Shown: positions 10,429 through 24,603, counted from the first letter of the stretch. The stretch: 64,000 bases of DNA from Megachile rotundata (GCF_050947335.1 NW_027473339.1:1-64000); one strand, 5' to 3'. Notes: a model not told the origin generated them from the letters alone. Program-made: numbers and translations.

Positions 10429-10540
10429 GTGGGATTGCGATTGTGTGATTGCGATTGTGTGATTGCGATTGTGTGATTGCGATTGTGTGATTGCGATTGT
10501 GTGATTGCGATTGTGTGATTGCGATTGTGTGATTGCGATT
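10429..10540 (+). repeat. GTGTGATTGCGATT array, 8 units (VNTR locus)
   Basis: Two units shorter than its source at 7015-7154. Confidence 0.9.
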
Positions 10541-11556
10541 GTGTGGTCGTGATTGTGTGATCGTGATTTTGTGATCGTGACTGTGTGATCGTGGTTGTGG
10601 TTGTGTGATCGTGATTGTGTGATCGTGATAGTGTGATCGTGATTGTGTGATCGTGATTTTGTGATCGTGATTGTGTGATCGTGATTGTTTGATCGTGATT
10701 GTTTGATCGTGATTGCGATTGTGTGATCGCGATTGTGTGACTGTGTGATTCTGATTGTGTGATTGTGATTGTGTGATTGTGATTGTGTGATTGTGATTGT
10801 GTGATTGTGATTGTGTGATTGTGATTGTGTGACTGTGATTGTGTGATTGTGATTGTGTGATTGTGATTGTGTGATTGTGATTGTGTGATTGTGATTGTGT
10901 GATTGTGATTGTGTGACTGTGATTGTGTGATTGTGATTGTGGGATTGTGATTGTGTGATTGTGATTGTGTGATTGTGATTGTGTGATTGTGAATGTGTGA
11001 TCGTGATCGTGTGATCGTGATTCGGTGACCGTGATTGGGTGATCGTGATTGGGTGATCGTGATTTGGTGATCGTGATTGTGTGATCGTGATTGGGTGATC
11101 GTGATTGGGTGGTCGTGATTGTGGGATTGTGACTGTGTGATTGTGTGATTGTGATGGTGTGACTGTGATTGTGTGATTGTGATTCTGGGATTGTGATTGT
11201 GTGATTGTGATTGTGTGATTGTGATTGTGTGATTGTGATTGTGCGATTGTGATTGGGCGATTGTGATTGTGCGATTGTGATTATGCGATTGTGATTGTGA
11301 TTGTGTGACTGTGTGATTGTGATTGTGTGATCGTGATAGTGTGATCGTGATATTGTGATCGTGATTGTGTGATCGTGATTGTGTGATCGTGATGGTGTGA
11401 TTGTGATTGTGTGATTGTGGTTGTGTGATGGTGGTTGTGTGATTGTGATTGTGTGATTGCGATTGTGTGATTGCGTTTGTGTGATTGCGATTGTGTGATT
11501 GCGATTGTGTGATTGCGATTGTGTGATTATGATTGTTTGATTGCGATTGTTTGATT

Positions 11557-11990
11557 GTGTGATTGTGATTGTGTGATTGTGATTGTGTGATTGTGATTGT
11601 GTGATTGTGATTGTGTAATTGTGATTGAGTGATTGTGATTGTGTGATTGTGATTGTGTGATTGTGATTGTGTGATTGTGATTGTGTGATTGTGATTGTGT
11701 GATTGTGATTGTGTGATTGTGATTGTGTGATTGTGATTGTGTGATTGTGATTGTGTGATTCTGATTGTGTGATTGTGATTGTGTGATTGTGATTGTGTGA
11801 TTGTGATTGTGTGATTGTGATTGTGTGATTGTGATTGTGTGATTGTGATTGTGTGATTGTGATTGTGTGATTGTGATTGTGTGATTGTGATTGTGTGATT
11901 GTGATTGTGTGATTGTGATTGTGTGATTGTGATTGTGTGATTGTGATTGTGTGATTGTGATTGTGTGATTGTGATTGTGTGATTGTGATT
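11557..11990 (+). repeat. 14-mer subarray GTGATTGTGATTGT, 31 units
   Basis: 434 bp. It carries the same internal variants as 8171-8590 and has one more unit. Confidence 0.93.
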
Positions 11991-12694
11991 GTATCATTGT
12001 GATTGTGTGAACGTGATCGTGTGACCGTGATTGGGTGACCGTGATTGGGTGATCGTGATTGGGTGATCGTGATTTGGTGATCGTGATTGTGTGATCGTGA
12101 TTGGGTGATCGTGATTGGGTGATCGTGATTGTGGGATTGTGACTGTGTGATTGTGTGATCGTGACTGTGTGGTCGTGATTGTGTGATCGTGATTGTGGGA
12201 TTGTGACTGTGTGATTGTGTGGTTGTGGTTGTGTGATTGTGATTGTGTGATTGCGATTGTGTGATCGCGATTGTGTGATCGCGATTGTGTGGTCGCGATT
12301 GTGTGAACGCGATTGCGTGATCGCGATTGTGCGATTGTGTGATTGCGATTGTGTGACTGTGATTGTGTGATTGTGATTGTGGGATTGTGATTGTGTGATT
12401 GTGATTGTGTGATCGTGACTGTGATGGTGTGATTGTGATTGCGATTGTGATTGTGATTGTGATTGTGATTGTGGTTGTGATTTTGATTGTGATTGTGATT
12501 GTGATTGTGATTGTGATTGTGATTGTGATTGTGATTGTGATTGTGATTGTGATTGTGATTGTGATTGTGTGACTGTGTGATTGTGATTGTGTGACTGTGA
12601 TTGTGTGATCGTGATAGTGTGATCGTGATAGTGTGATCGTGATTGTTTGATCGTGATTGCGATTGTGTGATCGCGATTGTGTGATCGCGATTGT

Positions 12695-12744
12695 GCGATC
12701 GCGATTGTGCGATCGCGATTGTGCGATCGCGATTGTGCGATCGC
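12695..12744. repeat. GCGATCGC palindrome array, 4 sites
   Basis: Duplicate of 9295-9344. Confidence 0.9.
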
Positions 12745-12874
12745 GATTGTGCGATCGTGATTGTGTGATTGTGTGATTGTGATTGTGTGATTGTGATTGT
12801 GTGACTGTGATTGTGTGATTGTGATTGTATGATCGTGACTGTGATTGTGTGATCGTGACTGTGATTGTGTGATC

Positions 12875-13184
12875 GTGATTGTGATTGTGATTGTGATTGT
12901 GATTGTGTGATTGTGATTGTGATTGCGATTGTGATTGTGATTGTGATTGTGATTGTGATTGTGATTGTGATTGTGATTGTGATTGTGATTGTGATTGTGA
13001 TTGTGATTGTGATTGTGATTGTGATTGTGATTGTGATTGTGATTGTGATTGTGATTGTGATTGTGATTGTGATTGTGATTGTGATTGTGATTGTGATTGT
13101 GATTGTGATTGTGATTGTGATTGTGATTGTGATTGTGATTGTGATTGTGATTGTGATTGTGATTGTGATTGTGATTGTGATTGT
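12875..13184 (+). repeat. Long hexamer tract, about 50 units
   Basis: Same length as its source at 9475-9784, with the same two early interruptions. Confidence 0.95.
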
Positions 13185-14432
13185 GTGACTGTGTGATTGT
13201 GATTGTGTGACTGTGATTGTGTGATCGTGATAGTGTGATCGTGATAGTGTGATCGTGATTGTGTGATCGTGACTGTGTGGTCGTGATTGTGTGATCGTGA
13301 TTGTGGGATTGTGACTGTGGGATTGTGTGGTTGTTGTTGTGTGATTGTGATTGTGTGACTGTGATTGTGTGATTGTGATTGCGATTGTGTGATTGTGATT
13401 GTGTGGTCGTGATTGTGTGATCGTGATTGTGGGATTGTGACTGTGTGATTGTGTGATCGTGATTGTGTGATCGTGATTGGGTGATTGTGATTGGGTGATC
13501 GTGATTGGGTGATCGTGATTGGGTGATCGTGATTGGGTGATCGTGATTGTGGGATTGTGACTGTGCGATTGTGTGATTGTGATTGTGTGACTGTGATTGT
13601 GTGATTGTGATTGTGGGATTGTGATCGTGTGATTGTGATTGTGTGATCGTGACTGTGATTGTGTAATCGTGATTGTGTGATCGTGATTGCGATCGTGATT
13701 TTGTGATCGTGATTGTGTGATGGTGATTGTGTGATCGTGATTGTGTGATCGTGATTGTGTGATTGTGATTGTGTGATTGTGATTGTGTGGTTGTGATTGT
13801 GTGATTGTGGTTGTGTGATTGTGATTGTGTGATTGCGATTGTGTGATCGTGACTGTGATTGTGTGATTGTGATTGTGATTGTGATTGTGATTGTGTGACT
13901 GTGTGATTGTGATTGTGTGACTGTGATTGTGTGATCGTGATAGTGTGATCGTGATAGTGTGATCGTGATTGTGTGATCGTGACTGTGTGGTCGTGATTGT
14001 GTGATCGTGATTGTGGGATTGTGACTGTGGGCTTGTGTGGTTGTTGTTGTGTGATTGTGATTGTGTGACTGTGATTGTGTGATTGTGATTGCGATTGTGT
14101 GATTGTGATTGTGTGGTCGTGATTGTGTGATCGTGATTGTGGGATTGTGACTGTGTGATTGTGTGATCGTGATTGTGTGATCGTGATTGTGTGATCGTGA
14201 TTGTCTGATCGTGATTGTGTGATCGTGATTGGGTGATCGTGATTGGGTGATCGTGATTGGGTGATCGTGATTGGGTGATCGTGATTGGGTGATCGTGATT
14301 GTGGGATTGTGACTGTGCGATTGTGTGATTGTGATTGTGTGACTGTGATTGTGTGATTGTGATTGTGGGATTGTGATCGTGTGATTGTGATTGTGTGATC
14401 GTGACTGTGATTGTGTGATTGTGATTGTGACT

Positions 14433-14548
14433 GTGATTGTGATTGTGATTGTGATTGTGATTGTGATTGTGATTGTGATTGTGATTGTGATTGTGATTGT
14501 GATTGTGATTGTGATTGTGATTGTGATTGTGATTGTGATTGTGATTGT
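14433..14548 (+). repeat. Hexamer tract
   Basis: Paralogue of 1257-1372, equal in length. Confidence 0.92.
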
Positions 14549-15563
14549 GTGACTGTGTGATTGTGATTGTGTGACTGTGATTGTGTGATCGTGATAGTGT
14601 GATCGTGAAAGTGTGATCGTGATTGTGTGATCGTGGCTGTGTGGTCGTGATTGTGTGATCGTGATTGTGGGATTGTGACTGTGTGATTGTGTGGTTGTGG
14701 TTGTGTGATTGTGATTGTGTGACGGTGATTGTGTGAATGTGTGATCGTGATTGTGTGATAGTGATTGTGTGATCGTGATTGTGTGATCGTGATTGGGTGA
14801 TCGTGATTTGGTGATCGTGATTGTGGGATCGTGACTGTGGGATCGTGATTGTGTGATTGTGATTGTGGGATTGTGACGCTGTGATTGTGTGATCGTGATT
14901 GTGTGATCGTGATTGTGGGATTGTGACTGTGTGATTGTGTGGTTGTGGTTGTGTGATTGTGATTGTGTGACTGTGATTGTGTGATTGTGATTGTGGGATT
15001 GTGATTGCTATTGTATGATTGTGACTGTGTGGTCGTGATTGTGTGATCGTGATTGTGGGATTGTGACTGTGTGATTGTGTGGTTGTGGTTGTGTGATTGT
15101 GATTGTGTGATCGTGATTGTGTGATTGTGATTGTGTGGTCGAGATTGTGTGATAGTGATTGTGTGATTGTGATTGTGTGATTGTGATTGTGTGATTGTGA
15201 TTGTGTGATTGTGATTGTGGGATTGTGATTGTGTGATTGTGATTGTGTGATCGTGACTGTGATTGTGTGATTGTGATTGTGATTTTAATTGTGATTGTGA
15301 TTGTCATTCTGATTGTGAATGTGATTGTGATTGTGATTGTGATTGTGTGACTGTGTGATTGTGATTGTGTGACTGTGATTGTGCGATCGTGATAGTGTGA
15401 TTGTGATCGTGTGATTGCGATCGTGTGATTGTGATCGTGTGATTGCGATCGTGTGATGGCCATCGTGTGATTGCGATCGTGTGATTGCGATCGTGTGATT
15501 GCGATGGTGTGATTGCGATTGTGCGATTGTGATTGTGGGATTGTGGTTGTGTGATTGTGATTG

Positions 15564-15748
15564 TGCGATTGCGATTGTGCGATTGTGATTGTGCGATTGT
15601 GATTGTGCGATTGTGATTGTGCGATTGTGATTGTGCGATTGTGATTGTGCGATTGTGATTGTGCGATTGTGATTGTGCGATTGTGATTGTGCGATTGTGA
15701 TTGTGCGATTGTGATTGTGCGATTGTGATTATGCGATTGTGATTGTGA
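15564..15748 (+). repeat. 14-mer subarray GCGATTGTGATTGT, about 13 units
   Basis: Copy-2 version of 2386-2570. The TGGCCA marker lies at 15457. Confidence 0.92.
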
Positions 15749-16118
15749 TTGTGTGACTGTGTGATTGTGATTGTGTGATCGTGATAGTGTGATCGTGATT
15801 GTGTGATCGTGATTGTGTGATCGTGATTGTGTGATCGTGATGGTGTGATTGTGATTGTGTGATTGTGGTTGTGTGATTGTGGTTGTGTGATTGTGATTGT
15901 GTGATTGCGATTGTGTGATCGTGACTGTGTGGTCGTGATTGTGTGATCGTGATTATGGGATTGTGACTGTGTGATTGTGTGGTTGTGGTTGTGCGTTTGT
16001 GATTGTGTGATTGTGATTGTGGGACTGTGATTGCGATTGTGTGATTGTGACTGTGTGTTCGTGATTGTGTGATCGTGATTGTGGGATTGAGACTGTGTGG
16101 TTGTGTGATTGTTTGATT

Positions 16119-16412
16119 GTGTGATTGCGATTGTGTGATTGCGATTGTGTGATTGCGATTGTGTGATTGCGATTGTGTGATTGCGATTGTGTGATTGCGA
16201 TTGTGTGATTGCGATTGTGTGATTGCGATTGTGTGATTGCGATTGTGTGATTGCGATTGTGTGATTGCGATTGTGTGATTGCGATTGTGTGATTGCGTTT
16301 GTGTGATTGCGATTGTGTGATTGCGATTGTGTGATTGCGATTGTGTGATTGCGATTGTTTGATTGCGATTGTTTGAGTGCGATTGTGTGATTGCGATTGT
16401 GTGATTGCGATT
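16119..16412 (+). repeat. GTGTGATTGCGATT array, 21 units
   Basis: 294 bp. It is the longest of the four superunit alleles (19, 21, 18 and 16 units). Confidence 0.93.
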
Positions 16413-17290
16413 GTGTGATTGTGATTGTGTGATTGTGATTGTGTGATTGTGATTGTGTGATTGTGATTGTGTGATTGTGATTGTGTGATTGTGATTGTGT
16501 GATTGTGATTGTGTGATTGTGATTGTGTGATCGTGATTGTGTGATCGTGATCGTGTGATCGTGATAGGGTGACCGTGATTGGGTGATCGTGATTGGGTGA
16601 TCGTGATTTGGTGATCGTGATTGTGTGATCGTGATTGGGTGATCGTGATTGGGTGATCGTGATTGTGGGATTGTGACTGTGTGATTGTGTGATTGTGATT
16701 GTGTGACTGTGGTTGTGTGATTGTGATTGTGGGATTGTGATTGTGTGATTGTGATTGTGTGATCGTGACTGTGATTGTGTGACTGTGATTGTGATTGTGA
16801 TTGTGATTGTGATTGTGTGACTGTGTGATTGTGATTGTGTGACTGTGACTGTGTGATCGTGATAGTGTGATCGTGATAGTGTGATCGTGATTGTGTGATC
16901 GTGACTGTGTGGTCGTGATAGTGTGATCGTGATTGTGCGATCGTGATTGTGTGATCGTGATTCTGCGATCGTGATTGTGTGATCGTGATTGTGTGATCGT
17001 GATTGTGTGATTGTGATTGTGTGATTGTGATTGTTTGATTGTGATTGTGTGATTGTGATTGTGTGATTGTGATTGTGTGATTGTGATTATGTGATTGTGA
17101 TTGTGATTGTGTGATTGTGTGATCCTGATTGTGTGATCGTGATTGTGTGACCGTGATTGTGTGACCGTGATTATGCGATCGTGATTGTGCGATCCTGATT
17201 GCGTGATTAGGATTCTGTGATCGTGATTGTGTAATCGTGATTGTGTGATCGTGATTGTGATCGTGATTGTGTGATCGTGACTGTGATTGT

Positions 17291-17388
17291 GTGATTGTGA
17301 TTGTGATTGTGATTGTGATTGTGATTGTGATTGTGATTGTGATTGTGATTGTGATTGTGATTGTGATTTTGATTGTGATTGTGATTGT
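17291..17388 (+). repeat. Hexamer tract with GATTTTG variant
   Basis: About 16 units; a member of the series starting at 4087. Confidence 0.9.
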
Positions 17389-17556
17389 GTGACTGTGTGA
17401 TTGTGATTGTGTGACTGTGATTGTGTGATCGTGATAGTGTGATCGTGATAGTGTGATCGTGATTGTGTGATCGTGACTGTGTGGTCGTGATTATGGGATT
17501 GTGACTGTGTGATTGTGTGGTTGTGGTTGTGTGACTGTGATTGTGTGATTGTGATT

Positions 17557-17654
17557 GTGGGATTGCGATTGTGTGATTGCGATTGTGTGATTGCGATTGT
17601 GTGATTGCGATTGTGTGATTGCGATTGTGTGATTGCGATTGTGTGATTGCGATT
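17557..17654 (+). repeat. GTGTGATTGCGATT array, 7 units (VNTR locus)
   Basis: 98 bp; same allele length as 4345-4442 and 27707-27804. Confidence 0.9.
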
Positions 17655-17850
17655 GTGTGGTCGTGATTGTGTGATCGTGATTTTGTGATCGTGACTGTGT
17701 GATCGTGGTTGTGGTTGTGTGATCGTGATTGTGTGATCGTGATAGTGTGATCGTGATTGTGTGATCGTGATTGTGTGATCGTGATTGTGTGATCGTGATT
17801 GTTTGATCGTGATTGTTTGATCGTGATTGCGATTGTGTGATCGCGATTGT

Positions 17851-17914
17851 GCGATCGCGATTGTGCGATCGCGATTGTGCTATCGCGATTGTGCGATCGC
17901 GATTGTGCGATCGC
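17851..17914. repeat. GCGATCGC palindrome array, 4 intact and 1 mutated site
   Basis: Sites at 17851, 17865, 17893 and 17907. The unit at 17879 reads GCTATCGC, the only G-to-T break I saw in these palindromes. Confidence 0.9.
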
Positions 17915-18894
17915 GATTGTGTGATTGCGATTGTGTGATTGCGATTGTGTGATTGTGATTGTGTGATTGTGATTGTGTGATTGTGATTGTGTGATTGTGA
18001 TTGTGTGATTGTGATTGTGTGATTGTGATTGTGTGTTTGTGATTGTGTGATTGTGATTGTGTGATTGTGATTGTGTGATTGTGATTGTGTGATTGTGATT
18101 GTGTGATTGTGATTGTGTGATTGTGATTGTGTGATCGTGATTGTGTGATCGTGATCGTGTGATCGTGATAGGGTGACCGTGATTGGGTGATCGTGATTGG
18201 GTGATCGTGATTTGGTGATCGTGATTGTGTGATCGTGATTGGGTGATCGTGATTGGGTGATCGTGATTGTGGGATTGTGACTGTGTGATTGTGTGATTGT
18301 GATTGTGTGACTGTGGTTGTGTGATTGTGATTGTGGGATTGTGATTGTGTGATTGTGATTGTGTGATCGTGACTGTGATTGTGTGACTGTGATTGTGATT
18401 GTGATTGTGATTGTGATTGTGTGACTGTGTGATTGTGATTGTGTGACTGTGACTGTGTGATCGTGATAGTGTGATCGTGATAGTGTGATCGTGATTGTGT
18501 GATCGTGACTGTGTGGTCGTGATAGTGTGATCGTGATTGTGCGATCGTGATTGTGTGATCGTGATTGTGCGATCGTGATTGTGTGATCGTGATTGTGTGA
18601 TCGTGATTGTGTGATTGTGATTGTGTGATTGTGATTGTTTGATTGTGATTGTGTGATTGTGATTGTGTGATTGTGATTGTGTGATTGTGATTATGTGATT
18701 GTGATTGTGATTGTGTGATTGTGTGATCCTGATTGTGTGATCGTGATTGTGTGACCGTGATTGTGTGTCCGTGATTATGTGATCGTGATTGTGCGATCCT
18801 GATTGCGTGATTAGGATTCTGTGATCGTGATTGTGTAATCGTGATTGTGTGATCGTGATTGTGATCGTGATTGTGTGATCGTGACTGTGATTGT

Positions 18895-18986
18895 GTGATT
18901 GTGATTGTGATTGTGATTGTGATTGTGATTGTGATTGTGATTGTGATTGTGATTGTGATTGTGATTTTGATTGTGATTGTGATTGT
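18895..18986 (+). repeat. Hexamer tract with GATTTTG variant
   Basis: Paralogue of 5685-5774. Confidence 0.9.
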
Positions 18987-19140
18987 GTGACTGTGTGATT
19001 GTGATTGTGTGACTGTGATTGTGTGATCGTGATAGTGTGATCGTGATAGTGTGATCGTGATTGTGTGATCGTGACTGTGTGGTCGTGATTATGGGATTGT
19101 GACTGTGTGATTGTGTGGTTGTGGTTGTGTGACTGTGATT

Positions 19141-19434
19141 GTGTGATTGCGATTGTGTGATTGCGATTGTGTGATTGCGATTGTGTGATTGCGATTGTGT
19201 GATTGCGATTGTGTGATTGCGATTGTGTGATTGCGATTGTGTGATTGCGATTGTGTGATTGCGATTGTGTGATTGCGATTGTGTGATTGCGATTGTGTGA
19301 TTGCGATTGTGTGATTGCGATTGTGTGATTGCGATTGTGTGATTGCGTTTGTGTGATTGCGATTGTGTGATTGCGATTGTGTGATTGCGATTGTGTGATT
19401 GCGATTGTTTGATTGCGATTGTTTGATTGCGATT
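19141..19434 (+). repeat. GTGTGATTGCGATT array, 21 units
   Basis: 294 bp, against 308 bp (22 units) in copy 1. Confidence 0.92.
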
Positions 19435-20240
19435 GTGTGATTGTGATTGTGTGATTGTGATTGTGTGATTGTGATTGTGTGATTGTGATTGTGTGATTGT
19501 GATTGTGTGATTGTGATTGTGTGATTGTGATTGTGTGATTGTGATTGTGTGATTGTGATTGTGTGATTGTGATTGTGTGATTGTGATTGTGTGATCGTGA
19601 TTGTGTGATCGTGATCGTGTGATCGTGATAGGGTGACCGTGATTGGGTGATCGTGATTGGGTGATCGTGATTTGGTGATCGTGATTGTGTGATCGTGATT
19701 GGGTGATCGTGATTGGGTGATCGTGATTGTGGGATTGTGACTGTGTGATTGTGTGATTGTGATTGTGTGACTGTGGTTGTGTGATTGTGATTGTGCGATT
19801 GTGATTGTGTGATTGTGATTGTGTGATCGTGACTGTGATTGTGTGACTGTGATTGTGATTGTGATTGTGATTGTGATTGTGTGACTGTGTGATTGTGATT
19901 GTGTGACTGTGACTGTGTGATCGTGATAGTGTGATCGTGATAGTGTAATCGTGATTGTGTGATCGTGATTGTGATCGTGATTGTGTGATCGTGACTGTGA
20001 TTGTGTGATTGTGATTGTGATTGTGATTGTGATTGTGATTGTGATTGTGATTTTGATTGTGATTGTGATTGTGTGACTGTGTGATTGTGATTGTGTGACT
20101 GTGATTGTGTGATCGTGATAGTGTGATCGTGATAGTGTGATCGTGATTGTGTGATCGTGACTGTGTGGTCGTGATTATGGGATTGTGACTGTGTGATTGT
20201 GTGGTTGTGGTTGTGTGACTGTGATTGTGTGATTGTGATT

Positions 20241-20352
20241 GTGGGATTGCGATTGTGTGATTGCGATTGTGTGATTGCGATTGTGTGATTGCGATTGTGT
20301 GATTGCGATTGTGTGATTGCGATTGTGTGATTGCGATTGTGTGATTGCGATT
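20241..20352 (+). repeat. GTGTGATTGCGATT array, 8 units (VNTR locus)
   Basis: 112 bp; matches the allele at 10429-10540 rather than that at 7015-7154. Confidence 0.9.
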
Positions 20353-21368
20353 GTGTGGTCGTGATTGTGTGATCGTGATTTTGTGATCGTGACTGTGTGA
20401 TCGTGGTTGTGGTTGTGTGATCGTGATTGTGTGATCGTGATAGTGTGATCGTGATTGTGTGATCGTGATTTTGTGATCGTGATTGTGTGATCGTGATTGT
20501 TTGATCGTGATTGTTTGATCGTGATTGCGATTGTGTGATCGCGATTGTGTGACTGTGTGATTCTGATTGTGTGATTGTGATTGTGTGATTGTGATTGTGT
20601 GATTGTGATTGTGTGATTGTGATTGTGTGATTGTGATTGTGTGACTGTGATTGTGTGATTGTGATTGTGTGATTGTGATTGTGTGATTGTGATTGTGTGA
20701 TTGTGATTGTGTGATTGTGATTGTGTGACTGTGATTGTGTGATTGTGATTGTGGGATTGTGATTGTGTGATTGTGATTGTGTGATTGTGATTGTGTGATT
20801 GTGAATGTGTGATCGTGATCGTGTGATCGTGATTCGGTGACCGTGATTGGGTGATCGTGATTGGGTGATCGTGATTTGGTGATCGTGATTGTGTGATCGT
20901 GATTGGGTGATCGTGATTGGGTGGTCGTGATTGTGGGATTGTGACTGTGTGATTGTGTGATTGTGATGGTGTGACTGTGATTGTGTGATTGTGATTCTGG
21001 GATTGTGATTGTGTGATTGTGATTGTGTGATTGTGATTGTGTGATTGTGATTGTGCGATTGTGATTGGGCGATTGTGATTGTGCGATTGTGATTATGCGA
21101 TTGTGATTGTGATTGTGTGACTGTGTGATTGTGATTGTGTGATCGTGATAGTGTGATCGTGATATTGTGATCGTGATTGTGTGATCGTGATTGTGTGATC
21201 GTGATGGTGTGATTGTGATTGTGTGATTGTGGTTGTGTGATGGTGGTTGTGTGATTGTGATTGTGTGATTGCGATTGTGTGATTGCGTTTGTGTGATTGC
21301 GATTGTGTGATTGCGATTGTGTGATTGCGATTGTGTGATTATGATTGTTTGATTGCGATTGTTTGATT

Positions 21369-21774
21369 GTGTGATTGTGATTGTGTGATTGTGATTGTGT
21401 GATTGTGATTGTGTAATTGTGATTGAGTGATTGTGATTGTGTGATTGTGATTGTGTGATTGTGATTGTGTGATTGTGATTGTGTGATTGTGATTGTGTGA
21501 TTGTGATTGTGTGATTGTGATTGTGTGATTGTGATTGTGTGATTCTGATTGTGTGATTGTGATTGTGTGATTGTGATTGTGTGATTGTGATTGTGTGATT
21601 GTGATTGTGTGATTGTGATTGTGTGATTGTGATTGTGTGATTGTGATTGTGTGATTGTGATTGTGTGATTGTGATTGTGTGATTGTGATTGTGTGATTGT
21701 GATTGTGTGATTGTGATTGTGTGATTGTGATTGTGTGATTGTGATTGTGTGATTGTGATTGTGTGATTGTGATT
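21369..21774 (+). repeat. 14-mer subarray GTGATTGTGATTGT, 29 units
   Basis: 406 bp; the shortest of the three copy-1/duplicate/copy-2 alleles. Confidence 0.93.
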
Positions 21775-22658
21775 GTATCATTGTGATTGTGTGAACGTGA
21801 TCGTGTGACCGTGATTGGGTGACCGTGATTGGGTGATCGTGATTGGGTGATCGTGATTTGGTGATCGTGATTGTGTGATCGTGATTGGGTGATCGTGATT
21901 GGGTGATCGTGATTGTGGGATTGTGACTGTGTGATTGTGTGATCGTGACTGTGTGGTCGTGATTGTGTGATCGTGATTGTGGGATTGTGACTGTGTGATT
22001 GTGTGGTTGTGGTTGTGTGATTGTGATTGTGTGATTGCGATTGTGTGATCGCGATTGTGTGATCGCGATTGTGTGGTCGCGATTGTGTGAACGCGATTGC
22101 GTGATCGCGATTGTGCGATTGTGTGATTGCGATTGTGTGACTGTGATTGTGTGATTGTGATTGTGGGATTGTGATTGTGTGATTGTGATTGTGTGATCGT
22201 GACTGTGATGGTGTGATTGTGATTGCGATTGTGATTGTGATTGTGATTGTGATTGTGGTTGTGATTTTGATTGTGATTGTGATTGTGATTGTGATTGTGA
22301 TTGTGATTGTGATTGTGATTGTGATTGTGATTGTGATTGTGATTGTGATTGTGTGACTGTGTGATTGTGATTGTGTGACTGTGATTGTGTGATCGTGATA
22401 GTGTGATCGTGATAGTGTGATCGTGATTGTTTGATCGTGATTGCGATTGTGTGATCGCGATTGTGTGATCGCGATTGTGCGATCGCGATTGTGCGATCGC
22501 GATTGTGCGATCGCGATTGTGCGATCGCGATTGTGCGATCGTGATTGTGTGATTGTGTGATTGTGATTGTGTGATTGTGATTGTGTGACTGTGATTGTGT
22601 GATTGTGATTGTATGATCGTGACTGTGATTGTGTGATCGTGACTGTGATTGTGTGATC

Positions 22659-22974
22659 GTGATTGTGATTGTGATTGTGATTGTGATTGTGTGATTGTGA
22701 TTGTGATTGCGATTGTGATTGTGATTGTGATTGTGATTGTGATTGTGATTGTGATTGTGATTGTGATTGTGATTGTGATTGTGATTGTGATTGTGATTGT
22801 GATTGTGATTGTGATTGTGATTGTGATTGTGATTGTGATTGTGATTGTGATTGTGATTGTGATTGTGATTGTGATTGTGATTGTGATTGTGATTGTGATT
22901 GTGATTGTGATTGTGATTGTGATTGTGATTGTGATTGTGATTGTGATTGTGATTGTGATTGTGATTGTGATTGT
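22659..22974 (+). repeat. Long hexamer tract, about 51 units
   Basis: One GTGATT longer than 9475-9784 and 12875-13184. Confidence 0.95.
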
Positions 22975-24222
22975 GTGACTGTGTGATTGTGATTGTGTGA
23001 CTGTGATTGTGTGATCGTGATAGTGTGATCGTGATAGTGTGATCGTGATTGTGTGATCGTGACTGTGTGGTCGTGATTGTGTGATCGTGATTGTGGGATT
23101 GTGACTGTGGGATTGTGTGGTTGTTGTTGTGTGATTGTGATTGTGTGACTGTGATTGTGTGATTGTGATTGCGATTGTGTGATTGTGATTGTGTGGTCGT
23201 GATTGTGTGATCGTGATTGTGGGATTGTGACTGTGTGATTGTGTGATCGTGATTGTGTGATCGTGATTGGGTGATTGTGATTGGGTGATCGTGATTGGGT
23301 GATCGTGATTGGGTGATCGTGATTGGGTGATCGTGATTGTGGGATTGTGACTGTGCGATTGTGTGATTGTGATTGTGTGACTGTGATTGTGTGATTGTGA
23401 TTGTGGGATTGTGATCGTGTGATTGTGATTGTGTGATCGTGACTGTGATTGTGTAATCGTGATTGTGTGATCGTGATTGCGATCGTGATTTTGTGATCGT
23501 GATTGTGTGATGGTGATTGTGTGATCGTGATTGTGTGATCGTGATTGTGTGATTGTGATTGTGTGATTGTGATTGTGTGGTTGTGATTGTGTGATTGTGG
23601 TTGTGTGATTGTGATTGTGTGATTGCGATTGTGTGATCGTGACTGTGATTGTGTGATTGTGATTGTGATTGTGATTGTGATTGTGTGACTGTGTGATTGT
23701 GATTGTGTGACTGTGATTGTGTGATCGTGATAGTGTGATCGTGATAGTGTGATCGTGATTGTGTGATCGTGACTGTGTGGTCGTGATTGTGTGATCGTGA
23801 TTGTGGGATTGTGACTGTGGGCTTGTGTGGTTGTTGTTGTGTGATTGTGATTGTGTGACTGTGATTGTGTGATTGTGATTGCGATTGTGTGATTGTGATT
23901 GTGTGGTCGTGATTGTGTGATCGTGATTGTGGGATTGTGACTGTGTGATTGTGTGATCGTGATTGTGTGATCGTGATTGTGTGATCGTGATTGTCTGATC
24001 GTGATTGTGTGATCGTGATTGGGTGATCGTGATTGGGTGATCGTGATTGGGTGATCGTGATTGGGTGATCGTGATTGGGTGATCGTGATTGTGGGATTGT
24101 GACTGTGCGATTGTGTGATTGTGATTGTGTGACTGTGATTGTGTGATTGTGATTGTGGGATTGTGATCGTGTGATTGTGATTGTGTGATCGTGACTGTGA
24201 TTGTGTGATTGTGATTGTGACT

Positions 24223-24332
24223 GTGATTGTGATTGTGATTGTGATTGTGATTGTGATTGTGATTGTGATTGTGATTGTGATTGTGATTGTGATTGTGATT
24301 GTGATTGTGATTGTGATTGTGATTGTGATTGT
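24223..24332 (+). repeat. Hexamer tract, about 18 units
   Basis: One hexamer shorter than its counterparts at 1257 and 14433. Confidence 0.92.
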
Positions 24333-24603
24333 GTGACTGTGTGATTGTGATTGTGTGACTGTGATTGTGTGATCGTGATAGTGTGATCGTGAAAGTGTGA
24401 TCGTGATTGTGTGATCGTGGCTGTGTGGTCGTGATTGTGTGATCGTGATTGTGGGATTGTGACTGTGTGATTGTGTGGTTGTGGTTGTGTGATTGTGATT
24501 GTGTGACGGTGATTGTGTGAATGTGTGATCGTGATTGTGTGATAGTGATTGTGTGATCGTGATTGTGTGATCGTGATTGGGTGATCGTGATTTGGTGATC
24601 GTG

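Larger units (their letters stand above)
9890..13289 (+). repeat. 3.4-kb tandem duplication, second copy (3400 bp)
   Basis: The junction is at 9889/9890: after GTGTGGTCGTGATTG the sequence switches to the GGGTGATCG units seen at 6476, whereas the other superunits continue with TGTGATCG. Blocks in order: hexamers 10197-10260; VNTR array 10429-10540 (8 units); long 14-mer array 11557-11990 (31 units); hexamers 12431-12568; GCGATCGC array; long hexamer tract 12875-13184. Confidence 0.9.
17207..18810 (+). repeat. 1604-bp higher-order repeat unit (copy 2)
   Basis: Marker-to-marker unit with the same block order as 4001-5598. Hexamers lie at 17291-17388, the VNTR array at 17557-17654 (7 units) and the GCGATCGC array at 17851-17914. 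In the last of these the third site is mutated to GCTATCGC at 17879. Confidence 0.87.
13290..23079 (+). repeat. Superunit copy 2 (9790 bp)
   Basis: Complete superunit. It differs from copy 1 by whole-unit changes: 21 rather than 19 units at 16119, 21 rather than 22 at 19141, 8 rather than 10 at 20241, 29 rather than 30 at 21369, and one more hexamer at 22659-22974. Copy 1 carries several 1-2 bp indels (near 205, 350, 433, 1911 and 2059) that copy 2 lacks. Confidence 0.9.
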